Part shown: piece after piece, positions 56,546 through 64,000 of the stretch | Numbering within the stretch: position 1 is the stretch's first letter | Layout of the letters: each line of letters starts with the position of its first letter | Source: Thermodesulfovibrio yellowstonii DSM 11347 | GTDB lineage: Bacteria > Nitrospirota > Thermodesulfovibrionia > Thermodesulfovibrionales > Thermodesulfovibrionaceae | Length of the DNA: 64,000 nucleotides | Reading direction: 5' to 3' | Assembly: GCF_000020985.1 (NCBI RefSeq) | Contig: NC_011296.1 | Span: 372,001 to 436,000, forward strand | Translations under genes and position numbers: made by a program | The notes under the pieces: model-generated | The model's database searches: none | Told to the model about the DNA's origin: nothing | Seen by the model: only the letters and a program-made list of their open reading frames with translations

Positions 56546-57319
56546 ATGAATGACTCATTAGTAATAAGAGGAATTGAATTTAAATCAAGGCTATGGGTAG
56601 GTACAGGCAAGTATAAAAGCTTTGAAGAAACTGCTCGTGCAATAGAAGCCTCTGGAACAGACGTAGTTACGGTCGCGGTAAGAAGAGTGAATATTATAGA
56701 CCGTTCAAAGGAAAACCTTCTTGACTATATTGATCCCAAAAAATACAAAATTCTACCAAACACCGCAGGTTGCTACACGGTTGAAGATGCTTTAAGATAT
56801 GCAAGATTAGCAAGAGAAGCAGGTGTTTCAGACATGGTTAAGCTTGAGGTTATTGGAGATGAGAAAACACTTTTTCCAGATGTATGTGGACTTCTTAAAG
56901 CAACAGAGATTCTTGCAAAGGAAGGGTTTATTGTATTTCCATATACAAATGATGACCCAATAACAGCAAAGAGACTCGTTGATGCAGGTGCTGCTGCTGT
57001 TATGCCTCTTGGCGCGCCAATTGGTTCAGGGCTTGGTATAAGAAATCCATATAATATAAAGATAATTCTTGAAACTGTTAACATACCTGTAATTGTTGAT
57101 GCAGGAGTTGGAACAGCATCTGATGTATCAATTGCTATGGAACTTGGTTGCGATGCTGTATTGGTAAACACTGCAATTGCTGGTGCAAAAGACCCTATCA
57201 TGATGGCTGAAGCATTGAAACATGCGTGCATTGCGGGTAGATTAGCATACAGAGCAGGTAGAATTCCTAAAAAACTTTATGCATCAGCAAGTTCACCTAT
57301 TGAGGGAATGCTTACATGA
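56546..57319 (+). CDS. thiG: Thiazole synthase ThiG
   Basis: A 257-aa TIM barrel: [50 protein letters not shown], the catalytic Lys in [10 protein letters not shown], and [18 protein letters not shown]. It condenses DXP, dehydroglycine and ThiS-bound sulfur to the thiazole phosphate. The ATG giving MNDSLVIRG is preceded by GGAGGAGG; an upstream TTG in the thiS end is less likely. The iminoglycine supplier (thiH or thiO) is not nearby. Confidence 0.94.
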   Translation: MNDSLVIRGIEFKSRLWVGTGKYKSFEETARAIEASGTDVVTVAVRRVNIIDRSKENLLDYIDPKKYKILPNTAGCYTVEDALRYARLAREAGVSDMVKLEVIGDEKTLFPDVCGLLKATEILAKEGFIVFPYTNDDPITAKRLVDAGAAAVMPLGAPIGSGLGIRNPYNIKIILETVNIPVIVDAGVGTASDVSIAMELGCDAVLVNTAIAGAKDPIMMAEALKHACIAGRLAYRAGRIPKKLYASASSPIEGMLT

Positions 57320-57936
57320 ATTTTAAGCTTTATCTTATAAGTGATAGGAAGATTTTTCCCAATAAAGAAACTTTTTTCCGAGCAGTAGAAATTGCTTTGA
57401 AGGCAGGTATTAAGGCTTTGCAGTTGAGGGAGAAGGATTTGACAGCAAAGGAGCTTTACAATCTTGCAAAAAAATTGAGAGAGATAACTAAAAGAAATGA
57501 TGCCATGCTATTCATAAATGACAGAATTGATATAGCTTTGGCTGTTGAAGCTGATGGAGTTCATCTTCCACAGAGTGGGTTTCCTCCTCGTATTGTAAGA
57601 GAAGTATGGAAAGATAGATTTCTAATAGGTGTATCAACTCACTCTATTGATGAGGCAAAGGAGGCATCAGAATGGGCTGATTTTATTACCTTCAGTCCTA
57701 TTTTCCATACTCCATCAAAGGCTCACTATGGAGAACCTCAGGGAGTGGAAAAATTAAAGGAGGTTAAAGAATCTGTAAAATGCAAAGTTTTTGCACTTGG
57801 AGGAATTAAGCTGGAAAATGTTCATGAGTTAATTCCCTACTGTGACGGAATTGCTCTGATAAGTGGTATACTTGCTCAAAGGAATATTGAAGGAACAGTC
57901 AAAAAATTTAAAGAAATTTTAGGAGAAAACATATGA
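57316..57936 (+). CDS. ThiE/TenI family protein, probably thiazole tautomerase-like
   Basis: A 206-aa TIM barrel of the ThiE/TenI family: [72 protein letters not shown]. Where ThiE has HLGQxDLP with a metal-binding Asp, this copy has HLPQSGFP, and GPI is SPI. A canonical ThiE exists at 13.7 kb. Loss of the metal ligand, the conserved THS histidine and position right after thiG (4-nt overlap) fit TenI, which aromatises the ThiG product. Thiamine-phosphate synthase activity cannot be excluded. Confidence 0.75.
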   Translation: MNFKLYLISDRKIFPNKETFFRAVEIALKAGIKALQLREKDLTAKELYNLAKKLREITKRNDAMLFINDRIDIALAVEADGVHLPQSGFPPRIVREVWKDRFLIGVSTHSIDEAKEASEWADFITFSPIFHTPSKAHYGEPQGVEKLKEVKESVKCKVFALGGIKLENVHELIPYCDGIALISGILAQRNIEGTVKKFKEILGENI

Positions 57937-59213
57937 CAAGAATAGAAATGGCTAAAAAAGGAATAATCACTGAGGAAGTAAGGCAGGTGGCCCAAGAGGA
58001 AGGAGTTTTTCCTGAAGAGCTTTCACAGAATATTGCAGAGGGAAGGGTTGTTATAACAAGAAATATTTTAAGGAATATAAAACCTCTCGGAATTGGTAAA
58101 GGACTTAGAACCAAGATAAATGCCAACATAGGAACTTCAAGAGACAAGACAGATATACAGGAGGAGCTTGAAAAGCTTGATATTGCTGTAAAATACGGAG
58201 CAGATGCGGTAATGGACCTTTCCACAGGAGGTCCGCTCACAGAAATGAGGAGGGCAATACTTAAGCATTCATCCGTAAGTATCGGGACTGTTCCAATTTA
58301 TGAAGTTGCTGTGAGAGCAATTGAAAAATATGGAAATATTGTAAAAATGACAGTTGATGATATATTTAATGTTATAGAGGAACATGCAAAGGATGGAGTA
58401 GATTTTGTAACTGTTCACTGCGGAGTTACAAAAAAGATTGTTGAAATGCTTAAATCTGGTGACAGAGTTTTGCCAATTGTTAGCAGAGGAGGTTCAATAC
58501 TTGCAGACTGGATATGCTATCATGACAAGGAAAATCCTCTTTATGAATACTTTGATAGGCTTCTTGAGCTTGCTAAAAAGTATGATTTAACACTTAGTCT
58601 TGGAGATGGATTAAGACCTGGATGCCTTGCCGATGCAACAGATAGATATCAATTAATTGAACTTATAACTATTGGCAAATTAAAAGACATAGCTATTTCA
58701 GAAGGAGTTCAATGCATAATTGAAGGTCCTGGGCATCTTCCTTTAAATCATGTTGAGACAAATATTAAGCTTCAGAAAAGCATTTGTAAAGAAGCACCAT
58801 TTTATGTTTTGGGTCCACTTGTAACAGATTGTGCGATGGGTTATGACCATATTGCAGCAGCAATAGGTGGCGCTTTAGCAGGCATGTATGGTGCGGATTT
58901 TCTATGTTATGTAACTCCGTCAGAGCATATAAGACTTCCTGATAAAGAAGATGTGAAAGAGGGAGTTATTGCTTCACGGATAGCAGCTCATGCTGCAGAC
59001 ATTGCAAAAGGTTATGCAAAAGCGTGGCAGAGAGACAACAAAATGGCAGAGGCAAGGAGAAATTTTGACTGGCAGAGTCAGATTTCTCTATCCTTTGATC
59101 CAGACAAAGTTCATTCAATGCGTTCAGAAAGACCACCTCTTGAAGATGAAAAAGTATGCAGTATGTGTGGTGAGTTTTGTGCAATAAAAATTTCAAGACG
59201 AGCTGTTGAATAG
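57933..59213 (+). CDS. thiC: Phosphomethylpyrimidine (HMP-P) synthase ThiC
   Basis: A 426-aa radical-SAM enzyme of the short ThiC type: KADAVMDLSTGG-like GADAVMDLSTGGPLTEMRRA, FVTVHCGVTKKI, LSLGDGLRPGCLADATDR, GPGHLPLNHVETN, YVTPSEHIRLPD, and the C-terminal cluster-binding CSMCGEFC. It converts aminoimidazole ribotide to HMP-P. It is the last gene of the riboswitch-controlled operon; its 3' end overlaps the convergent oxidoreductase gene by 21 nt. Confidence 0.96.
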   Translation: MTRIEMAKKGIITEEVRQVAQEEGVFPEELSQNIAEGRVVITRNILRNIKPLGIGKGLRTKINANIGTSRDKTDIQEELEKLDIAVKYGADAVMDLSTGGPLTEMRRAILKHSSVSIGTVPIYEVAVRAIEKYGNIVKMTVDDIFNVIEEHAKDGVDFVTVHCGVTKKIVEMLKSGDRVLPIVSRGGSILADWICYHDKENPLYEYFDRLLELAKKYDLTLSLGDGLRPGCLADATDRYQLIELITIGKLKDIAISEGVQCIIEGPGHLPLNHVETNIKLQKSICKEAPFYVLGPLVTDCAMGYDHIAAAIGGALAGMYGADFLCYVTPSEHIRLPDKEDVKEGVIASRIAAHAADIAKGYAKAWQRDNKMAEARRNFDWQSQISLSFDPDKVHSMRSERPPLEDEKVCSMCGEFCAIKISRRAVE

Positions 59214-60161
59214 AATGTGATACTTTTCAAGAATTCTTTCTACAGCTCTGTGAGCGGAGTTAAACGCGTAAATTATACTGCCTCTTTTGACTGCTACATC
59301 ACCGATAAGAAAAACTCTTTCAAGATTGCTTTCTCCAAATTCATCAATATCTGGAAGCGAGTCTTTAAATTTTATACCCATTTTCTCAAGAAGGTTTCTT
59401 GGCGTGCTTCCTCCAAGACAGTAAAAAATTTTTGAGAATACTTCAGTATGTCCATCATGGAATATAACTTTTACCGCTTCTTTTTCAGGCTCTAATGCTT
59501 TTATCTCTGTGCCCAAAAAAAAGGTTATTTGGTCTTTTCTCTTTTCAAGTTCTCTGAGATTTTCTTCATTTATTCTAAAAAAGTCAGGTCTTCTGTAAGA
59601 TAAGTATACATCGCATTTTCCTGATAGAATACAGGCAAGTTCAGCAGCTGTATTTCCTCCTCCAACAATTAGTATTTTTTCTCCTTCTGGTAATTCTTTA
59701 GGAAGTTCAAAAAAAACTCTATTTTTTATTTCTTCAGGAATGGGATAGGATGGCTTTCTGGGTCTATCAAAAACTCCTGTAGCAATAACTACAACATATG
59801 CATGGGCAACCGTATATGTTCCAGCTTTAATAATATAATATTGTCCAGACCTTTCAAGCCCGTTAATTTCCGTATTGTAAAAAATTTCTATTTTATAGTC
59901 TTTAATATATTTTTCAATTCTTTCAAGAAATTGTTCCTTTGTTTCTGTTTCAAAGGAACAGACTCCCTCTGAAATCATATTTATGCCTTTGTAGTTTCTG
60001 TCCACTCTTTTGCCTTCAGGATAGAGTCTTCTTATTGTATAACAAAAATTACCAGCCTTTTCAAAAATAGCGATATCTTTTATGCCCGCTGTTTTTAACT
60101 CTACTGCTGTAGCAATACCAGCAGGACCTGCACCAATTATTGCAACGGATAGCTTTCTCAT
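59193..60161 (-). CDS. FAD/NAD(P)-dependent oxidoreductase (thioredoxin-reductase-like/YpdA-like)
   Basis: A 322-aa two-dinucleotide-domain flavoprotein: FAD motif AIIGAGPAGIATAVEL, NAD(P) motif ILIVGGGNTAAELACIL, ATGVFDRP and LIGDVAVKRGSIIYAFNSAH. There is no CxxC redox pair between the domains, so it is not a thioredoxin reductase proper. The YRRPDFFRIN segment resembles YpdA-like or ferredoxin-NADP reductase-like members. Substrate unknown. It is convergent with thiC and stands alone as a transcription unit. Confidence 0.8.
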   Translation of the reverse strand: MRKLSVAIIGAGPAGIATAVELKTAGIKDIAIFEKAGNFCYTIRRLYPEGKRVDRNYKGINMISEGVCSFETETKEQFLERIEKYIKDYKIEIFYNTEINGLERSGQYYIIKAGTYTVAHAYVVVIATGVFDRPRKPSYPIPEEIKNRVFFELPKELPEGEKILIVGGGNTAAELACILSGKCDVYLSYRRPDFFRINEENLRELEKRKDQITFFLGTEIKALEPEKEAVKVIFHDGHTEVFSKIFYCLGGSTPRNLLEKMGIKFKDSLPDIDEFGESNLERVFLIGDVAVKRGSIIYAFNSAHRAVERILEKYHILFNSSS

Positions 60162-60530
60162 AAGTTTTTATTATACTTACAAAACCTGATTCTTTACAAA
60201 CCCTTAATCTGACCTTTTATTTTGTTTATATTCAGAGATTCCTCGTCGCTAACGCTCCTCCAATGATACCTAAGCTGTCACTCTGAGGGGCGAAGTCCTG
60301 AAGAGTCTCCTTCCTTTTTCTATCACCCCGAGCCAAGCGAGGGCTCTACTCCTTTTGGAGGAGGAGATCCCTAAGCATAACATAAAAAATGCAAAGTTAG
60401 ATGTACACCTAAGCTTGCGAAAGAGAGCATGAAAAAACAGGAAAAGGTTTTTTAGATTTCTATCGTCAAATTGTCCTGCGATGTTTGATTTTTTATCTGC
60501 TGTTGTTTAAAAATATTGAATAAATAACTT
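60162..60530. repeat. Gap with dispersed repeat element H
   Basis: No gene is supported. From about 60230 to 60372: GATTCCTCGTCGCTAACGCT with CCTCCAATGATAC, GTCACTCTGAGGGGCGAAGT and CACCCCGAGCCAAGCGAGGG. The rest is AT-rich spacer leading to the promoter of the next gene. Confidence 0.65.
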
Positions 60531-60539
60531 TGATATAAT
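60531..60539 (+). promoter_or_regulatory. Extended -10 promoter of the HSDR_N-like gene
   Basis: TGATATAAT is a perfect extended -10 (TGnTATAAT), 29 nt before the ATG with AGGAGG in the leader. No good -35 is visible, which extended -10 promoters tolerate. Confidence 0.5.
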
Positions 60540-60568
60540 GTTAAAAAATTTCTCAGTAGGAGGCATTG

Positions 60569-61129
60569 ATGGAAATACAACTCAATAAAACACCTGAGTC
60601 TCCAGAAGAGAGGAAAAAACTTATTGGGGATATTATCAAGGAAGAGGAGGAACTTTTTGCACAAAGTATTGGATATATTCAGAGGTTAATGATAGAAAGG
60701 TTAATAAATTGTGGCTATAAACTTAGTGATATGGAAATCAATAAAGGCTACGAAGTTATTGTATCAGATAAGGAAAAGTTTGTTACATCTGTTGATATTC
60801 TTTTAATCCTTGAAGGAAAGGTTGTATTTGCAATTAAATGTACTCCTGCTTCCATTGATTCATGGGAAAGATTCATGATTGCATTTTGTAGAGTAGTTGA
60901 ACCCTATCAGATTCCTTTTGCTATGGTTACTGATGGGAAGGAGGGAAGGGTTATAGATGTGCTTACGGGCGAGGTTAAGGAAACAATGGATATTCCCTCA
61001 AAGCAAGAGTTTTTGAAAGTTTTGCCAGATATAAAATTCATTCCCTACAGCGAGGAAAGACTTCCAAAGGAAAGAAGAATACTTTATGCTTTTGATGCCA
61101 TAAAGTGCTGTCCAACCTGTAATATATGA
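60569..61129 (+). CDS. HSDR_N-like (type I restriction R-protein N-terminal-like) protein
   Basis: A 186-aa soluble protein resembling the stand-alone HSDR_N family. A helical N-terminus (SPEERKKLIGDIIKEEEELF) leads into a nuclease-like fold (VTSVDILLILEGKVVFAIKC, FAMVTDGKEGRVIDVLTGEV). In active PD-(D/E)xK enzymes the second strand carries ExK; here it reads AIK, so nuclease activity is doubtful. The C-terminus has CCPTCNI. The ATG has AGGAGG 5 nt upstream; a TTG one codon earlier is less likely. It overlaps nadE by 4 nt, so it is co-expressed with it. Function unknown. Confidence 0.65.
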   Translation: MEIQLNKTPESPEERKKLIGDIIKEEEELFAQSIGYIQRLMIERLINCGYKLSDMEINKGYEVIVSDKEKFVTSVDILLILEGKVVFAIKCTPASIDSWERFMIAFCRVVEPYQIPFAMVTDGKEGRVIDVLTGEVKETMDIPSKQEFLKVLPDIKFIPYSEERLPKERRILYAFDAIKCCPTCNI

Positions 61130-62841
61130 AAAAAATTAGATTAGCTCTATGTCAGATAAATCCTATAGTAGGTGATATAGAGGGTAATTTTAGTAAAATT
61201 CTATCATTTAAAGAAAAAGCTGTTAAAGAAAAGGCTGATATAATTGTTTTTCCAGAATTAATCCTCACAGGATATACTCCAGAAGATCTTCTTTTCTATC
61301 CATCCTTTATAAAAAAAGCAAATGAAGCCTTGAACAAATTGATTGAGAATGTAAAAGATTTTGTAATGATTCTTGGATTACCTGTAAAAGAAGAAGACCT
61401 CTATAACTCCGCAGTTATTTTAGCTGAACAAAAAGTAATAGATACCTACCATAAGATTTATCTTCCCAACTACAGTGTTTTTGATGAGATGCGATACTTC
61501 AAATCAGGCAAAAGAGCTTCTGTTTATGAATACAGCGGAGTTTTATTTGGAGTTAATATTTGTGAAGATATATTCCATCCTACATTACCAAGTCCTATTC
61601 AGGCATCCTCAGGAGCAGAGTTGATAATTAATATATCTGCTTCACCCTTTTATGCAGGCAAATTTGAAAAAAAACTAAGGATGCTTTCAACAAGAGCCTA
61701 TGACATGGGAGTGTTTATTGCCTATTTGAATACAGTGGGTGGACAGGATGAGATTGTTTTTGATGGAAGAAGCATGGTTATTTCTCCTTCAGGAGAGATA
61801 ATTACAATGGGCAAAGCCTTTGAAGAAGACTTTATAGTTGTTGACCTTGACCTTGAAGAGGTAACAAGGGTAAGAATGAGAGAACCTAAAATAAGATGGG
61901 AATCTGAATTTGAAAGGGCAGAGATAATAAAAATTTCAGGTGAGCAAAAAAAATCTTTAGCGGTACAGTCTCTTCAGCCTTCAGCCTTCAGCCTAAAGAT
62001 TCTTAGCGAAGAAGAAGAAATATTCAAGGCTTTGAAAACAGGCTTAAGGGACTATGTAGAGAAAAATGGCTTTAGCAGAGTATGTCTTGGCTTAAGCGGA
62101 GGAATTGACTCTTCCTTTGTTGCTTTGGTTGCAACCGATGCATTGGGAAGTGATAGAGTTACAGGAGTTTTCATGCCTTCAAGATATACTTCAAGGGAAA
62201 GTAAAGAAGATGTTTATGAACTTGTAAAAAATCTCGGGATTGAGCTTATAGAGATTTCCATAGATGAGATTTTTGAGGAGTATCTCAGAAGGCTTGCGGA
62301 TACTTTTAAAGGCTTGCCAGAAGATACAACTGAAGAGAATATTCAAAGCAGAATTCGCGGAAACATTCTTATGGCGATTTCAAACAAATTCGGCTGGCTT
62401 GTAATTACAACAGGAAATAAATCAGAGATGGCAGTTGGCTATGCCACATTGTATGGTGACATGGCTGGTGGATTTGCAGTTATAAAAGATGTTTATAAAA
62501 CACAGGTTTACAGAGTGGCAAAATGGGCATCACGGGATAGAATTCCAGAAAGAATATTTAAAAAACCACCGTCAGCAGAGCTAAGACCTGGACAGACTGA
62601 TCAGGATACTTTACCACCCTATGAGATTCTTGATGAGATACTAAAAAGGCATATTGAAAAATGTATGAGTGAAGAAGAAATAGTGGAACAAGGATTTGAC
62701 AGAGACACTGTGAGAAAAGTTTTAAGGATGGTTAAGAAAGCTGAATTTAAGCGTAGACAGTCACCTCCTGGAATAAAAATATCTCCTGTCTCCCTTGGCA
62801 AAGATTGGAGATTTCCGATTACGAATAGATTTGGAGAATGA
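61126..62841 (+). CDS. nadE: Glutamine-dependent NAD+ synthetase
   Basis: A 571-aa two-domain enzyme. The N-terminal nitrilase-type glutaminase (about 1-265) has Glu44, Lys110 and Cys146 (VFPELILTGY, YHKIYLPN, GVNICEDIF). The C-terminal ATP pyrophosphatase (about 298-571) has SGGIDSSFVA and TGNKSEMAVGYATLYGDMAG. It amidates nicotinic acid adenine dinucleotide, using glutamine, to NAD. The linker between domains (about 272-296; LAVQSLQPSAFSLK) is low complexity and repeat-derived. A DNA methyltransferase gene begins 1 nt after its stop. Confidence 0.94.
   Translation: MKKIRLALCQINPIVGDIEGNFSKILSFKEKAVKEKADIIVFPELILTGYTPEDLLFYPSFIKKANEALNKLIENVKDFVMILGLPVKEEDLYNSAVILAEQKVIDTYHKIYLPNYSVFDEMRYFKSGKRASVYEYSGVLFGVNICEDIFHPTLPSPIQASSGAELIINISASPFYAGKFEKKLRMLSTRAYDMGVFIAYLNTVGGQDEIVFDGRSMVISPSGEIITMGKAFEEDFIVVDLDLEEVTRVRMREPKIRWESEFERAEIIKISGEQKKSLAVQSLQPSAFSLKILSEEEEIFKALKTGLRDYVEKNGFSRVCLGLSGGIDSSFVALVATDALGSDRVTGVFMPSRYTSRESKEDVYELVKNLGIELIEISIDEIFEEYLRRLADTFKGLPEDTTEENIQSRIRGNILMAISNKFGWLVITTGNKSEMAVGYATLYGDMAGGFAVIKDVYKTQVYRVAKWASRDRIPERIFKKPPSAELRPGQTDQDTLPPYEILDEILKRHIEKCMSEEEIVEQGFDRDTVRKVLRMVKKAEFKRRQSPPGIKISPVSLGKDWRFPITNRFGE
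61955..62000 (+). repeat. Heptamer-like repeat in the NadE linker
   Basis: The linker DNA contains CAGCCTTCAGCCTTCAGCCT, about three heptamer units. Similar sequence (CTTCAGCCTCAAGCCTTCAG on the coding strand) lies in the interdomain linker of the activase at about 3.75 kb. Confidence 0.5.
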
Positions 62842-62842
62842 G

Positions 62843-64000
62843 ATGGAAAGTTATAAACAGCAAGTTTTGGATATTATAGAACAGAATATAAAATTAATCA
62901 CTCCAAAAGAAGCCGCCCGATGGGCTACAGAATATCTTAAGAAAAATATTACTGTTTCAAATATAGCATATTTAATTCAATACGGAAGGCTCAAAAACTA
63001 TGGAAGCAATGGAAATCCTCTCATAGATAAAGATGAATTAAAAGACTATTATGACTCCTTCAGAAACGAACTTTATCAAAAAAGTTCAATTTTTAAGGAT
63101 ATAAATTGGCATTTGTCTTTCAGTGAGTATAAAGAATCTGAAAGAACAAAACATGTTCACAGATTACATCCCTATAAGGGTAAATTCATTCCTCAGTTAG
63201 TGGAATATTTTCTTGATTCTCACACAGATGAGTTTAAAAAAGAAGTTTATTTCAAAAAAGATGATATTGTTTTAGACCCTTTTTGTGGGAGTGGAACAAC
63301 GCTTGTTCAAGCAAATGAATTAGGAATTCATGCTGTTGGAATTGATGTTTCTTACTTTAATTCACTCATTAGCAACATAAAAATAAAAAAGCATGAAATT
63401 TCAAAAATATACAATGAAATAAAAAGATTGACTGATGAAATTGAAGATTTTAATAAGAATAGTAAAGTATCATCTTTTGAAAATGAACTAAACGAAGAAC
63501 TTTCAAAATTTAACAACAAATATTTTCCATTTTCAGATTTTAAAATAGCAATTAGAAATAAAGAGATTGACGAGAACAAATACGCAAATGAAAGATTAAA
63601 AGATTTTCTTCCACTTTACTACAAATTAGTTAATAAATACAGTATAAAACTCAAACAGGATAGGGAAGATGCATTCATTGATAAGTGGTTTCTATCTACT
63701 GTAAGAGATGAAATAGAGTTTATGAAAGAGAAAGTTTTAGAAATAAATGATAAAGATGTTAAAAATGTAATCATGATAATTTTGAGTAGAACTGTTCGTT
63801 CCTGTAGAGCCACAACTCATTCAGATTTAGCAACTTTAAAAGAGCCTGTATTTGAACCCTATTATTGTAAAAAACATGGTAAGATTTGTAAGCCTATTTT
63901 TTCAATTATAAACTGGTGGAAAACATATACAGTAGATACCATTAAAAGATTGAGAGAGTTTGAAAAAATAAGAACCGATACTTTTCAGATATGTTTAACA
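62843..64000 (+). CDS. DNA (N4/N6-type) methyltransferase, 5' part (runs off the window)
   Basis: 386 codons remain open to the right edge. The N-terminal winged-helix-like segment (ITPKEAARWATEYLKK, SNIAYLIQYGRLKNY, PLIDKDELKDYYD) resembles a DNA-binding helix-turn-helix. Then motif X-like RLHPYKGKFIPQLVEYFL and motif I VLDPFCGSGTTLVQANELG, GIDVSYFN. The catalytic (D/S)PP(Y/W) motif IV is not yet reached, so more than 200 residues separate it from motif I, including a lysine-rich helical insertion. The start ATG follows the nadE stop by 1 nt. Any cognate restriction enzyme would lie to the right. Confidence 0.8.
   Translation, partial: MESYKQQVLDIIEQNIKLITPKEAARWATEYLKKNITVSNIAYLIQYGRLKNYGSNGNPLIDKDELKDYYDSFRNELYQKSSIFKDINWHLSFSEYKESERTKHVHRLHPYKGKFIPQLVEYFLDSHTDEFKKEVYFKKDDIVLDPFCGSGTTLVQANELGIHAVGIDVSYFNSLISNIKIKKHEISKIYNEIKRLTDEIEDFNKNSKVSSFENELNEELSKFNNKYFPFSDFKIAIRNKEIDENKYANERLKDFLPLYYKLVNKYSIKLKQDREDAFIDKWFLSTVRDEIEFMKEKVLEINDKDVKNVIMIILSRTVRSCRATTHSDLATLKEPVFEPYYCKKHGKICKPIFSIINWWKTYTVDTIKRLREFEKIRTDTFQICLT

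Overview
The window looks like a chromosomal segment of an AT-rich, diderm, anaerobic bacterium. Evidence seen directly: lipopolysaccharide-type glycosyltransferases with an O-antigen ligase, a PilQ secretin with PilMNOP, a giant 2-hydroxyacyl-CoA-dehydratase-type activase, bacterial ribosomal protein genes and one tRNA. The combination of gene set, low GC and Pil/chemosensory content suggests Nitrospirota (Thermodesulfovibrio-like). This is an inference, not a database result.

Layout. (1) 1-6.1 kb, minus strand: ubiD and the giant activase overlap and may be expressed from a near-leaderless promoter. They are followed by a 31-codon mS38/bS22-like ribosomal mini-gene, a 71-aa coiled-coil protein and the first 33 codons of a MetE/UroD-like protein. 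(2) 6.3-13.7 kb: a type-IV-pilus-style chemosensory cluster with a PilJ-like receptor, CheA-REC, CheW, a single REC, REC-PATAN, a Cache-HAMP protein without output domain, and a stand-alone PATAN-like protein. (3) 13.7-22.7 kb: thiE, accC, accB, efp, an M24 peptidase, coaBC, rpoZ, gmk, remA, yicC, a DUF167 gene, a PAP2 membrane protein and a NYN nuclease. These run without a real gap into the chemosensory genes, giving about 19 co-directional genes. (4) 23-28.7 kb: FkbM methyltransferase, polyprenyl-phosphate sugar synthase, GT9, a DUF2723 GT-C-like membrane protein and the major pilin. (5) 29-36 kb: a two-component system, pilQPONM and aroE. (6) 36.4-45.2 kb: a nucleotide-sugar dehydrogenase, then GT4, GT9, O-antigen ligase, GT9, GT4 and GT9 on the minus strand, and a broken MNT-HepT toxin-antitoxin remnant. 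(7) 45.5-49.7 kb: proB, obgE, rpmA, rplU, hisG and tRNA-Leu(CAG). (8) 49.9-56.1 kb: two chemoreceptors flanking a Ski2-like helicase. (9) 56.1-59.2 kb: a TPP riboswitch and terminator controlling thiS, thiG, a thiE/tenI paralogue and thiC. (10) 59.2-64 kb: a flavin oxidoreductase, an HSDR_N-like protein, glutamine-dependent NAD synthase and the 5' part of a DNA methyltransferase that runs off the window.

Nearly every gap longer than 300 bases is filled by one family of dispersed repeats. Its conserved arms are of the type TCATTCCGA...GAGGAATCT, with different hairpins exchanged between the arms. Several copies are bordered by a GCTGTTCAA-like end. One arm is inserted in frame inside a glycosyltransferase gene, and related low-complexity DNA lies in the interdomain linkers of two large enzymes.

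The most unusual points are the in-frame repeat insertion, the repeat family itself, a hairpin leader shared by two unrelated genes, the PATAN-rich chemosensory cluster, the altered EF-P tip loop, the mS38-like mini-gene, the fused MNT/HepT remnant, and promoter spacing predicting near-leaderless mRNAs for ubiD and aroE.
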